Assembly: GCA_027422505.1 (NCBI GenBank)
Contig: JAPQWV010000018.1
Location: 16,572,001-16,636,000, forward strand
Origin: Craterostigma plantagineum
Lineage: Eukaryota > Streptophyta > Magnoliopsida > Lamiales > Linderniaceae
Length of the DNA: 64,000 nucleotides
Direction of reading: 5' to 3'
The notes beneath the pieces are model-generated. The model was not told the origin of the DNA. It saw only the letters and a list, made by a program, of their open reading frames with translations, and made no database searches. The position numbers and the translations under genes were made by a program. Positions 12,237 to 26,953 of this stretch are shown in pieces. The stretch's first letter is position 1; the number at the start of each line of letters is the position of its first letter.

Positions 12237-12884
12237 ATCGTATTTTCGCGAAATTAAAATGTCAACGTCGCACGAACGAGCAAACAATGTGCAGCACCGA
12301 GCTGCCCACAATATGGGTACTTCGAATTTATACATATTAGATGTAATCGTTGCCAAAATCGACTTTGATTTCATCTTATTTTCGCAAATTAGAACCCTAA
12401 ATAGAAAGATAAAAATTCATTACAAATCTTACATCTTGCTTCGTCCATACCGCAATACATCCTACCTTACACGCCGAAATTGGCTGGTTAATGGGCATTC
12501 GAAAAATTTCGGAGCTCGATTCATTGTAAAAACGAGATTCATAAAATATATATTCTCCGTCGGTAACAATTAACCAGACGTCTATAACAATATAATCTAA
12601 CAACATAACAGAAAGTTGCCGAAAAATAACTCTTAGTTCAGTATGCTAGGAAGGGTATTTTCATCAGTACATACTTTTAAGCCTTATCTCTGGCATTTTC
12701 GAAATATTGATCCTTTAAACTAATACAGATTCTGGCAGGGACTGAACGGTTGACAACCTTACTGACTAGGGACTGAATTGAACTTGTCCCAAAAAATAAA
12801 AGAAAAAGGAAAGAGAAAAATCATGAACACATCGAATGGGATCTCAATGAAGTTTGGTCTCAATCCTGACATAGCCCAATTCTT
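12237..12884. other. Intergenic, no gene seen
   Basis: This is AT-rich sequence without a convincing coding region. From about 12780 it resembles 44200-44330 (shared words such as AATGAAGTTTGGTCT and GGCCCAATC), as part of the duplicated block described at 44160-45200. Confidence 0.5.
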
Positions 12885-14159
12885 AAGCTCAATTAGGCCC
12901 AATCCAATATATGTAAAAAAAATTATAAAACATATAGTTAGAAAAGTTTGCCTTGTTAAGACTAGGGTTGCAAATGAATCAAATTTTTTTGTTCGATTAG
13001 CAATTCGGTTCGAAATTCTAAGATTCGAATTTGAATATTTCAAATATGAATACGGACAAAAATACTTTTTATTCGAATAATATCCGAATACGAATAAAAT
13101 ATCACAATATTCGATTCGAATATTTATCATATAATTCGATTCGAATAATTATCGTATAATTCGATTCGAATAAGTTAGTATAAAATAATTCAATATATGT
13201 TTAAATATGGTGAATCTACAAATAAATCCCTACTCCCAAACTATTAATCAACTAATTCCCCCCTTCCAATTCGTTTACTCCCCATTTCAAACTTCTATAT
13301 CACGTAGCTACCTAATTGACAATTTTAGCCTTATAAAAACAACAATATTACCAAAAACCTGTCAACACCCACAGACAATTGTAGTACCAATATACGTATG
13401 TTTGTAGTACCAATATATATATATATGTTCGTGGTACCATTCTGTGACCCATGGACGATTTTGCCCCTCTACTAATTTCCACACCCTTCTCTTTCCTTAC
13501 CCAAACTTGCAGTACTCATATACGTATGTTTGTAATACGAATGTATGGATGTTCGTGGTACCATTCCGTGAGCTAGTGTAGTACCATATGTAGGTTTCTT
13601 GTAGTATCTTTTCCGTACCATGTGCTTAACTATCGCAACTCCTACCATAAATTGTATTACCAATATACATATAGATGTAGTACCAATATACAGATTTTCA
13701 TGGTACCACATCGTAAGCTAGTGTAGTACCATGCATAAGTTACTTGTAGTACCAATATCGATGGTAACAGTCACGGACCAAAAATAATTCAGATGCCGTC
13801 GAAAAATTCCTTACCCAAACTTGAAATACCAATATACGTATGACTGTAGTACCAATGTATAGATGTTCGCGGTACCATAACGTGACCTAGTGTGGTACCA
13901 CACGTGGGTACTTGTGGTATCTTTTCCGTACCATGTGCTTACCACAAGTAGCCTACGTGTGGTACTACACTAGCTCACGATATGGTACAACGGACATATA
14001 TACACTGGTACTACAAACATACGTATATTGGTACTTCAAGTTTGGGTAAGGATTTTTCGACACCATCTGAATTATTTGGGCCCGTGACTGTTACCATAGA
14101 TATTGGTACTACAAGTAACCTACTCATGGTACCACACTAGCATATGATACGGTACCACG

Positions 14160-14197
<38 letters not shown>

Positions 14198-15268
14198 TAC
14201 TATTAATATATGTATAGCTGTACTACAATTTAGGATAGGAGTTGCGATAGTTAAACACATGGTACGGAAAAGATACTACAAATAACCTACGTATGGTACT
14301 ACACTAGCTCATGGACTGGTACCACGAATATCCATAAATTCGTACTACAAACATACGTATATTGGTACTGCAAGTTTGGGTAAGGAAAGAGAAGGGTGTG
14401 GAAATTAGTAGAGGGGCAAAACCGTCCATAGGCTCACGAAATGGTACCACGAAAATTTATATATTGGTACTACAAATATACGTACATTGGTGCTACAAGT
14501 TTGGATAAGGGTGTGGAAATTAATAGATGGGCAAAATCGTCCATGGGGAGTTATGTGTAAGATTGTTTTGATTGGAGTTTGCTAATAAATAATATGGAAT
14601 GGAAAGTTAGTTGATATAAAATAAGGGAATGGGATTTAATTGAAGTTGCCCCTTTAAATATAATATATTATAATTCAAAAAAGATTTAAATATAGTATAT
14701 TACTATTCAATATATTTTCTGAATAACTTAATATAAAATAAAGTATAATTTCAATATATATTTAAATATAATTTATTATAATTCATTATATGTTTAAAAA
14801 GAATTCAATATCTGTTTAAATATACTACTATAATTCAATATATATTTAAACTTAATATTGTTTATATTTGATTAAATTCAAAACAAAAGATTACATTGAA
14901 TTCGAATATCGAGAAAATATTCGAATTCGAATAAGAATCGATTTTATGATTCGATTAAATATTCGAATATTCGTATTCGTATTCAACCATTCGTATTAAC
15001 CAATTCGTAAGCTCAATTAGGCCCAATCCAATATATGTAAAAAAATAAAACATATAGTTAGAAAAGTTTGCCTTGTTAATAAGATTAGGGTTGCAAATGA
15101 ATCAAATTTTTTTGTTCGATTAGCAATTCGATTCGAAATTCTAAGATTCGAATTCGAATATTTCAAATACGAATGCGAATTAAAATACTTTTTATTCGTA
15201 TTTAGATATTATTCGAATAAAATACTTTGTGGGTCGACTAGATTCGATTTGTTTGCATCCCTAAATAA
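12885..15268. repeat. Nested hAT-like remnant with about 190-bp direct repeat
   Basis: The stretch 12885-13080 is repeated in the same orientation at 15006-15200, including a shared flank (TCAATTAGGCCCAATCC) and an element end beginning AGGGTTGCAAATGAATC. The right end GATTTGTTTGCATCCCT at about 15247-15263 is an approximate inverted match to that start, as in hAT-like termini. Between them the DNA is full of TTCGAATA palindromic words. The foldback element at 13209-14652 was inserted into it later. No transposase is present. Confidence 0.55.
13209..14652. mobile_element. Foldback MULE-type MITE with perfect 9-bp TSD
   Basis: The element is one large inverted repeat. Its left arm (for example 13440-13520) reappears inverted at 14340-14430, and the fold centre is near 13960. 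Both arms are built from GTACCAATATACGTATG-like words. The nine bases TTTAAATAT stand directly on both sides (13200-13208 and 14653-14661), a target duplication of the length made by Mutator-type transposases. There is no coding region. An (AT)n run sits at about 14163-14196. Confidence 0.8.
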
Positions 15269-15289
15269 GACTGGACTGCATGGGTAATG

Positions 15290-15530
15290 TGACATTTCAC
15301 AACTTTAGTCCTCATATTTCACCGTGCAGTTTTCGTTCCTATATTATTTGAGGTTATAATTTTCGTTTTCATATTTTATTGTCCCTGCAATTTTCGTCCT
15401 TACATTATTTTATGTTACAATTTTCATCCTCATATTTTTATAATTCGTGCAATTTTCGTCCCTATATTATTTGTATTTATAATTTTGGTCCTTGTATATC
15501 TTATCAACAATTTATATTTTTTTGTATTAC
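15290..15530. repeat. Degenerate tandem repeat, about 60-bp unit
   Basis: The words AATTTTCGTCC, TATATTATTT and a GTTATAATTTTCG variant recur four times with a spacing of about 55-60 bases. The stretch 15530-15785 has no gene and matches 44940-45090. Confidence 0.6.
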
Positions 15531-15973
15531 AATACGGTAGATATATGTTAGTTTTTAACGGAAATTAGGATTGCCTCAACTAACATTTCTACTTCTGCTA
15601 CTTTCTATTATGTGTGCTAATAAGACTAAAGTGACTTTAACATTGTACGACTAAGCTTGAACTCGATAATCAGTTGCCACTTAAGATATGCCTAACATCT
15701 TGGATGACCCAAGCCCAACAACATTGATTGGAGATATAAAAAAATAAATATTAGATAAGATTACACGTTTTGTCAAAAAAAAAAAGGGAGTTACTATTTA
15801 TCGCCCCTAAAGGGCTGAAAAAAGACGTTTTTGCCCTTATGTTATTTAAATTAATTTAAAAAGGTAAAATATAATAAAAAGTAAGAATTCTTATTTAAAA
15901 TCCTTTACGACGCAACAATTTTCAAATCCCACAACCAAATCAGACAAAAAAACAGAGAATTTTGCAAATCGCA

Positions 15974-18454
15974 ATGGATCGACGACAAGGAAAGGGAAAG
16001 GGAAAGGGGGTGCTGTCACGATTGGTAAGAAAATTGTCGTAAAATTCATTCATACGTAGATAGATTGTCGAAAAGGGGTCGAAATAGGCCGAAAAACGGT
16101 CGATCGGACGCGAAATCGGGCCAAAAACGGCATGGCCGAACGTCGATTTCGGCCGGCCAAGTCACGACCGAAACATGATTTCGGTCGGGACAAGGTCGAC
16201 CGAAATCTGATTTCGGTCCCGACCTGTCCGACCGAAATCAAGTTTCGGTCGTGACTTGGCCGGCCGAAATCGACGTTCGGTCGGAGCAGTCACAACCGAA
16301 ATCCGACTTCGGTCGGATCCTCGGCGACCGAATCTCGATTTCGGCCGGCCGTTGTCTGACCGAAGTCAGATTTCGGTCGGGTCATGGTCCGGCCGAAATT
16401 AGATTTCGGTCTTTTTTTTTAATAAAGATCTAATTGCAGGCCAAGGGTGGGAAGTCCCTACTCGGAGGGAGCAGCAGATCCCCCCCGTTGGAGGGATCTG
16501 GAGACCGTCATACGAGGGCGCGCGGCGTTGATGCATCCGTTCGTAGGGAACGGGAGGAGGAGAGGCGGCAGCGAGCGGGTCATTCGGGTCATTCTCATTC
16601 CGTATATGCGGATTATGATCCGCATGCGGATGAGGAGGCGCATGCGGATGAGGAGGTGCCCTACGATGCGGCATCGTTTGAGTCATCCGACGACAATGCG
16701 ATACCGGTCTCCTCAGGTAATTCCCTTCTCCATTATAAACTGACTTGCGATGTCGTGTCTTAATATACTTAAAAAAAATAAATTTAGGAGTGGTTATTCG
16801 TAAAAAATAAAATAGGGAGCAAGCGGTCCAGGGTCGTAGATGACGATTCTTGGAGGGTGCAGGGGCCACAGCCAGGTGTCCACAAGATGGCGAGGTGATC
16901 CCTAGTTACTTGGGGCACATCGCGCCCCGCATCTTGGCGGGTGAGGAGGAGAGGCCACTGCTGAAGTGCGAGCAGCGTGCTTTGTATCTTCGGTCGCTTA
17001 AGACGTGGTACGGCCAATTCCCGCCGGAGACGCAGAGCGAGATCGATGGCACGGGGCTTACGCACCTCACAGATGCCATGCTGGGTCACTTGGACCAGCC
17101 TCTTCTGTGCGCTTTTGTGGAGCGCTGGCACCCCGACACGAACACCTTCCACATGCCGTGGGGGGAGATGACGATCATGCTCCACGACGTCGAGCAGATC
17201 CTGCGTATCCCGATCGACGGGATGATGGTTTCGGGCACCCCGGACGCCGGCGACCAGCAGATCGCGGCGAGGGAGATTATGAGCGTCTCTGCAGATGTGC
17301 TGGGGATTGTTGGAGAGGCGGTGCGGTCGCTTCGAAAGACGTAATGCAGAGGATGCGGGAAGGTCGACCGGCGGGGTTCCAGGCCATCGCTTGGCTGTGG
17401 ATTCTATTGGGGTCGACGCTCTTCGTCGACAAGAGCGGGAACAGGGTGAAGCCCGACATCATGCACGAGTTCTACCGCCCGCTGCCATCTGCCAGTCATT
17501 ACTCGTGGGGTTCGGCCGCTCTTGCTTACCTCTATCGCCAGCTTGGCCTTGCAAGCCGAGCGGACGCAAGGGGTTTAGCTGGGTGCCTGTCGTTACTACA
17601 GGCGTGGATCTACGAGTACTTGTCATGCTTCCGCCCACACCGTCTACCCTATCATGTGGAGCCTGGCGAGCCACGATCACGCATGTGGTCCGTATCTCAG
17701 TATGAGGGGACGGGCCACCGTTTGATTGAGATCCGCCGTCAGCTGGACATGATGACTGCGAGCTCGGTATGTTGACAAATTATATTCTATATTCACGACG
17801 ATTATATAAAACTTGCGAAATGTTATCAGGTTGCTTGGTTGCCGTACGATCCCGATCCAGCGGCGAAGCACATAAGGATTCTTTTCGTTGGGTGGGTTAC
17901 ATATCGCGACATCGTAGAGCCCTACGCACCCTCGAGGGTGTTGCGCCTGCTGGGGTACATGCAGGTCATACCGCCGCCGATGCGTCTGCCACATAAGGCG
18001 GTCATGCCAGCAGACCCGTCTAGGTATAGGGTGCATTATTCTGCGGATGCGCCAGAGCATGCTTGGCGTCAGTTCCCGTACGCGTACATCCTCAACCTCC
18101 AGTACATCAGCCGGTCGGCCGCAGAGTACCTTGGTGAGGCCGTTGCAGGGTACATGGACTAGTATGAGCGACATTCTCATCCTCGTGTTTTCGTCGGAGT
18201 CGGGATCCTCATCGGGCGGCATACCCCCGAGCAGCCACGCCGACTACGTACATAATTTAATGTCATTTGGATTTTTTATACTTGTATGTTTAATCACTTT
18301 TTATAAGTATCAATTATGTGTACAGTGGTACAACTCGATGTCTACCTTGACGACCGATGTGCTAGCGACGCTGCCGCTCCACGACGTCGAGCAGACGGAG
18401 AACTACAGAGACAGGCTGGACGACCTGAACGACCGATGGCGCAATGCCCCGTGA
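15974..18454 (+). pseudogene. Plant mobile domain (PMD/MAIN-like) gene of MULE-1
   Basis: Exon 1 (15974-16024) encodes MDRRQGKGKGKGVLSRL inside the terminal repeat. An intron with the hairpin array runs to 16439. Exon 2 (16440 to about 16715) encodes a low-complexity His/Asp/Glu-rich segment. The main part from about 16870 is an aminotransferase-like plant mobile domain, with VIPSYLGHIA, CAFVERWHPDTNTFHMPWGE and a LHDVEQILRIPIDG block. A frame change occurs near 17335. The domain then continues (GFQAIAWLWILLG, YLYRQLGLASR) to an intron at 17767-17829 and resumes with LPYDPDP and RQFPYAYILNLQ. A TAG at 18160 stands where the family has an aromatic residue, and the C-terminal tail continues to 18454 after one more intron. 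PMD proteins are known both as host MAIN/MAIL silencing factors and as TE cargo. Here it is TE cargo and degraded. Confidence 0.8.
16070..16420. repeat. Left hairpin array of MULE-1 (CCGAAAT/ATTTCGG)
   Basis: About eight imperfect palindromes of the form ACCGAAATC-n-GATTTCGGT follow one another with a period of about 40 bases. They fill the first intron of the PMD gene. The spacers are GC-rich and also partly self-complementary (for example around CGGCCGGCC). The array faces a similar one at the other end of the element. Confidence 0.88.
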
Positions 18455-18475
18455 TGTGTTTGTATTTTACCTTAT

Positions 18476-19020
18476 CCTTCGTTTATGTATTCGAACGCGT
18501 ACTATTTTATTTATATTATAAAATAATATTAATAATACAAAATAATAACATCAAAAAATAATAATATTATAAAATAATATTAATAATACAAAATAATAAC
18601 ATCAAAATAAATAATAATATTAACAAATAATATTAATAATACAAAACAATAATATTATAAAATATTATTAATAATACAAAATAATAACATCAAAGAATAA
18701 TAATATTATAAAATAATATTAATAATACAAAATAATAACATCAAAAATAATAATATTAATAATACAAAATAATAATATCAAAATAATTAATAATATTATA
18801 AAATATTATTAATAATACAAAATAATAACATCAAAAAATAATAATATTATAAAATAATATTAATAATACAAAATAATAATATTATAAAATACGGATAATA
18901 ATACAACATAATAACACCAAAAATAATAGTATTATAAAATAATATTAATAATACTAAATAATAACATCAAAAAATAATAACAGCAATGCAAAAAAATAAC
19001 AACTCTAAAAATAATACAAA
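18476..19020. repeat. AT-rich minisatellite
   Basis: Words such as AATAATATTATAAAATAATA and ACAAAATAATAACATC alternate about ten times over 540 bases with units near 50 bases. The block separates the two convergent genes of MULE-1. No coding region is visible. Confidence 0.85.
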
Positions 19021-19027
19021 AACAGAA

Positions 19028-22000
19028 TTACAATAGACCATTCTCGCGCATGAGGAGCACCCATTGTTCGAATCTGTTCTGATATCTAAGTTCCCAACCA
19101 GCAAGTCGACGATCACGATACGTGAACCAATACGGATGCAAGGCGGGCATAGGAAAGTCTGGACATAAATTCAGTCTAATATAATGTTGGTACTCGTCTC
19201 CAATGTGCACTATGACGATAGTTCGATTCGGTCGATCAGCAGTCCGAACGGCACGCAGTGGCAGCACCGTCGTAGAATGCATGTTGATGGTCGATCCATT
19301 GCCGTACCCGTAGAGGATAACTACAACGTTCCAAATTGTCGCCACAGCCCACAAATCGCACAGTGTCAACATCCAGTGGTTTTCCAAGCAAGGCCCCCCG
19401 TCCTAGCGTATACGATCCAACTGCATCTCCAATGAATCGCCGTAGTACAATGCCGAGTAACGATCCCAATGGGCCTCGATTTCGTTCGCGACGTTATTCC
19501 TTACGGTGACCCATTCGTCCTCGTCATTGTAAATATGGGAGGCGATAGCGCGAAATCCGCAGTTGCCGTCTGCCACGACATCCTTATAACTAACTATATA
19601 CGGATGGATGGCTGATGTGGAAGAAGTTGGATTCACCTGTACAAAGCATTTTACCGGATTAGAGGTGGATCCAATTTCGTATGAATTTAGGAGTGAAAGA
19701 TAGTAGTACCTGTCTCCGTAGTAGAAGTACGAGATCGCTTCGCAGACGAAGATGACGTACGGCCATGACTGCTACGACCCTGGATGCTACGACTAGTACT
19801 GCTGCGCCCTCCGCTGCGTCCCCCCTTGGGATTGCGTACTCCCAAGCACTTCGATCACGTCGTAGAGTCTCTTTTCTTTGGCCGACCTTTTACAGATGTC
19901 TTAACAACAGGCTCATTCCACTCTTGGGCCTCGGGATAGAAATGTTCGTGAACTACTCGATGGGGCCACGCATAACGGCGGGATCGCGACCTTCTGCCTC
20001 ACGCACGAGATCGTATAAGCGATCTTGATCAGAAATATCGGGAACTACTTCCTCGCCGATTGTGAGTGTCCTCCAGAAGTCGTGCAAGCATTCTACCGAA
20101 ACTGGGTAGTTGTTGTCCACGCATTGCTGAAGCTCGCAAGCACATGGTAGTTGGTGCGTACGTCGTACTACACATCCGCACCTGGAGTAAACCTCATTCG
20201 ACAACTCTTTGGCCCGCCGTAGCTCATTTTCCATAGTTAATATTGCATGGTGTGAAACTCTGTATAATAATGTCAGGAATGGAATCCTGACAACCCAATA
20301 GGTCGTTTCGACCGGGACTCCTCCAGTGCCTGCACGTCAACACAACAAAATATTAGATAAGGTTTTCGTTTTACACATAATAATAATTAATTTACCTTTC
20401 TGATGCGATTCAACTGGTTCTGAATCTACTCGTGCACCTTCACCCATACGGTGTCTAGAGACCCGGTGGCCGAATTCAGCCATCCTTCAGCTCGCTGTGA
20501 GCACTCTCCACACGACATGTAGTGGTGTTCCCGAAATGAAGCACATGGTTCGTCCAATCTCTGGCGAACTTCTCCTTATGCACCAACCACGTCTGCTCAA
20601 CATACTTAACGAATGCTGAGTCGGGTAGCCAACGCAGACGCATGTTATTCACTGCCTTCTCGTATTCGTCGACGGTCGTAGCTTTCACGACTGCTTTCCA
20701 GGACTTGTGCGTGAAGTGAGCTGCGGTCTTTTTGCTCTTCCCCCCAACCAATAATTTTTATTCTCCACATCTTTATAAATATGCCACGTGCACAGCAGAT
20801 GATGAGAATGCAGAAATACCATATGTACCGGTCGAATAAGGCCCAATTCACGATCAGTGACAATCGCCGACGGGTGGACACCTGGCCCTAGGATATCCCT
20901 GATAGACTGCAACATCCACCCGTAACTTCTCTCCGTCTCGTCCTCCATGACGGCAAACCCACACAGAAAGTTGTGATTACAGGGAGTCATCCATATAATC
21001 TCAACTAGAGGCATCTAATATCTATTGGTCTTGTACGTCGAGTCAATACCAATAAAATAAGGATACGTCCTCAGCAGTGCGAGTGACTCCGGGTGTGCGA
21101 GAAAGACATGTGTCAGAGTCTCCTCATCTCTCAGCGCTTCAACAAAATATCCGGCCTCTGTCGCCTGGTGCATCAACTGGCTCACCACGTCTCGACCCTC
21201 ATAATATTGCTTCTTCAAACGATCTCTGTAATTATATACGTGTCGGACCGTAGCGTTATCTTCTGCGTGTCGAGCCCTCATCGCTGAGAGGATATGTGCT
21301 GGTTTCGCTTGCGCAGCAGTCATTTCCTCTACGACCTTCTTTGCCTGGCTACTTAACCCACTCGTCTGGCGGTGTCCCTCGGGATACTGTATCAGAGGGT
21401 GATTGTGTATGGAATTCTCAGGTGCACCCGTACGAATGTACCATTCCCTAGTAGCTGGATCCTGCTGGACTATGACTACAAACGGACACCTGCACTTGTT
21501 AGACTTCGATAGCCTCTCCAATTCATCCTCCCTGCCTTTATAACGTTCTCTGCGAGAACATTTAATCAATTTTTTGTGCCGCATTTCTTATGCGACGAAA
21601 TAATCACCACGAAACCAAGCGCAATAGCGACGCCTTTCGCCCAGTTAATTGCTTCAACGTCGGTCGGAAATCGTCCTCCTTCGCGGAATTGCTCACTGTA
21701 ATTTATCCCGTCGCCCGTGGAATCCTCCGGAACACTCGCCAATTCTGAAAAAAAAATTAATTACAGCCGAAATCGAATTTCGGCTGCTATAAGAGGCGAC
21801 CGAAATGAGATTTCGGCCACCTCCATAGCAGTCGAAATCCCGTCTCGGCCGCGACCGTCCCAGCCGAATGTAGATTTCGGTTCGGGCAGCTGCGGCCGAA
21901 CAATTTTTTCGGTCGCCTTATAAGGTGACCGAAGTGTAATTTCGGTCGCCTTATAAGGTGACCGAAATGTAATTTCGGTCGCCACAAGGGGTGGCCGAAA

Positions 22001-22182
22001 GTTGTTCGGTCAGCCCTTGTGTGGACCGAAATTACATTTCGGTCGGGCTGAAATTTTTCAATCGAATCCGATTGGTGTTCGAGAATTCACGTACATACGA
22101 ACGAAATTTACGAGAATTTCTTACCATCCCTGCCAATAGACCCTTTCTTTGTACCTTTTCCTTTTCCAAAAAGACGATTCAT
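19028..22182 (-). pseudogene. MURA-type transposase fused to OTU protease domain
   Basis: Exon 1 (22182-22125) encodes MNRLFGKGKGTKKGSIGRD inside the terminal repeat and ends at a GT donor. The intron holds the right hairpin array, and exon 2 begins at 21744. A FAR1/WRKY-GCM1-like DNA-binding region follows (CRCPFVVIVQ, HNHPL), then the MULE transposase core with FIGIDSTYKTNRY, IVTDRELGL and the CTWHIYKDV block. A SWIM zinc finger (CGC, then LPCAC) lies near 20160. The C-terminal OTU domain, from 19636, shows VVADGNCGFRA with the catalytic Cys codon at 19561-19559 and a candidate His in EYQHYIRL. Damage includes frame changes near 21580, 20745 (a G-run), 20480 and 19400, a TAG at about 21014 and another near 20435. 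Transposase-OTU fusions are known in plant MULEs. This copy cannot be functional unless corrected. Confidence 0.82.
21765..22055. repeat. Right hairpin array of MULE-1
   Basis: This array is built from the same CCGAAAT-n-ATTTCGG palindromes as the left one, here with spacers that are themselves hairpins (TCGCCTTATAAGGTGA, twice). It lies in the first intron of the transposase gene. About seven units with a period near 40 bases can be counted. Confidence 0.88.
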
Positions 22183-22458
22183 TGCGATTTGACTTATTTT
22201 TTGTTATGTTTGACTCTGATTTGGATTTGTGATTGCGATATGAATAGTGTTGTATGGAAAATAACTTTAAATATAAATTTAAATTCAAAAGGGCAAAATC
22301 GTCTTTTTTCAGCCCTTTAGGGGGGCGGTGACAAGGAAAAAGGGGGCGGTGAATAGCATCCAGAAAAAAAAAAAAAAGCGATATTAGGTTAATTCTTGAA
22401 TTCTTTTAGTTTCAGCCTCCGATTTTAGTTAAATTACCGTTTTATCCATTCCTCAAAG

Positions 22459-22872
22459 GTGACATCTATAGAATAATACCCAATTAAAATTTACAAATCA
22501 GTACCTATGTCAGAAATTTTTACAGATAGGTACCAGTTTTACTGTTTGTACCAATTTACTCAGTCTTGTCGTACCTTTTTATGTGTGTATTGCGTACCAC
22601 GTCACGCGTTTACGGACCCTATATTGTTTCTATATGGATACTTTAGTGTGTTATATATGACGTACCATTTTCTCAACATATTACGTACCAAAATACGTTG
22701 TTATAGGGTACATAAATGTGTTATATGGCGTACCTGCGACGGATCTGGTACCTATGTGCAAAAAAATTATTCTATTAGGTACCTTCACATAAAAAACACT
22801 CACAGGGTACTGAATCTGACGGAGTACTGAATTACAAGTTTTTATGCAATGATATTCGTGTGTAAATACCCC
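22459..22872. mobile_element. Small GTACC-rich inverted-repeat element
   Basis: The bases TTCCTCAAAG stand at 22449-22458 and again at 22873-22882, and the paralogous site near 45180 has them once. This is a clean 9-10-base target duplication around a 414-base insert. The insert carries subterminal inverted copies of CAGTACC and AGTACT words and many GTACC words in between. There is no coding region. It is probably a Mutator-type MITE. Confidence 0.72.
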
Positions 22873-23248
22873 TTCCTCAAAGTTATATTACATTATCCAT
22901 AAGAGATCGATCATCTTCTTATCTTACATTCGTAAAAATTTCACAAATTTCATCATCCACAACTATAAAAGAGAACATATTACTGTTACAAACGTAAAAT
23001 GACGATTAATCTTTGAAGATAAGGGTCATTTTCATAATATCATTATTAGTTATATATAACAAACAATATGAAATATTATGGACCGATACACAGCACAGCG
23101 AACTCACAACTACACGAAAGTTCTCCCTTTTTGATCCTCCAAATTCTCCCAATCAATTGAAGCTTTCTCAAAACTTCCTCACCCACCCATCGTCGATCGT
23201 TTGGTGAAGAGGCGTTAATTTCGATCAACCCCATTAGAGATCGAAGAT

Positions 23249-26107
<2,859 letters not shown>

Positions 26108-26953
26108 TCGAGGATGGCGTGAAAATGATAGTTGATTGACGGCGGCGATGGGTGATTTTAGTTCTTTTTTTTCTGAGTTTGTTTGATTTGATCATACAGT
26201 TGAGTTGAGGTTAAGTTATGTGGTTTTTTTTTTGTTGGCTTTGGTTCTATAGCTTACAAACTGTCTGTAATAATTATCATGCATAATGTATGGATGGATT
26301 CAAGGCATTTCAATTGTATGAGTTAATTACCTTTTTTCGTCTTGAAAGCTTAGGAGTGATTCTCTAAGGACACCTAACTTGAACATTCACTTTTAGAATT
26401 GAAGCAATTTAAAAAATAATACGTCAAACTTCTATTTGTCGAAACTTCAACGGGCCACACGTGCCAAAAAATTCGAAAATAAACCTCTGTGAGGCATTGA
26501 TATTGCTTAGTCAAGACCTAAGTTAAGGTTTCAGAACATCCACACTAAGATGAGATTTCAATTTAATGACACTATCTTTTAAAATTGAAGCAATTTAAAT
26601 TTTCCACATAAAAACATATGAGATTTCAATTTAATGACACTATCTTTAAAATTGAAGCAATTTAAAGTTTTCATTAGCTTTTGGACGTATTATGTCCTTA
26701 AACTACTTCAGTTTCGAAAATTCCAATCCCTTAAATTGTATATACAGAAAGAGACCCAACTTTAGGGGAAACATTTAGTTCAACCCATTCAATGTCCAAT
26801 AGAATAGCTGTAGTTCCAAACACCGCAATAAAAGGCAATTATAACACTAAACCCAAACCATCAGTTATTATATAAAAAAAGAAAAAAAAAATCATACAAC
26901 ATTCGATTCCCTTTCAGATATTCAAACGCCATATACTTCGTCAAGGATGATAA
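26108..26953. repeat. HXK/ELF7 3' spacer with about 70-bp direct repeat
   Basis: The gap between two convergent genes contains a 45-50-base unit (ATGAGATTTCAATTTAATGA, then AAAATTGAAGCAATTTAAA) at about 26551-26600 and again at 26620-26668. A related piece lies near 26395. No gene is seen. Confidence 0.6.

Larger units (their letters stand above)
15786..22363. mobile_element. MULE-1: Mutator-like element with PMD and OTU cargo
   Basis: The terminal inverted repeats are clear. The left end reads TTACTATTTATCGCCCCTAA and goes on to AGGGCTGAAAAAAGACG and TTGCCCTT. The right end, read on minus, has GCTATTCACCGCCCC and the same AGGGCTGAAAAAAGACG block. The similarity runs more than 150 bases inward, up to a small first exon on each side. 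The element sits between A-runs (15775-15785 and 22364-22377), which can hide a 9-11-base target duplication. A paralogous empty site exists near 45080. The cargo is a plant-mobile-domain gene on plus and a transposase-OTU gene on minus, converging near 19 kb. Both are broken, so the element is probably non-autonomous now. Confidence 0.88.

Noticed and set aside
12959..13208. TTCGAATA-rich DNA as heat-shock element cluster (GAAnnTTC)
   Set aside because: Words are spread over hundreds of bases as degenerate TE palindromes, with no adjacent gene.
16050..16433. Open frames across the hairpin array (both strands)
   Set aside because: Their translations only echo the palindrome (repeated RPKSDFG-type words); the region is intronic by splice signals.
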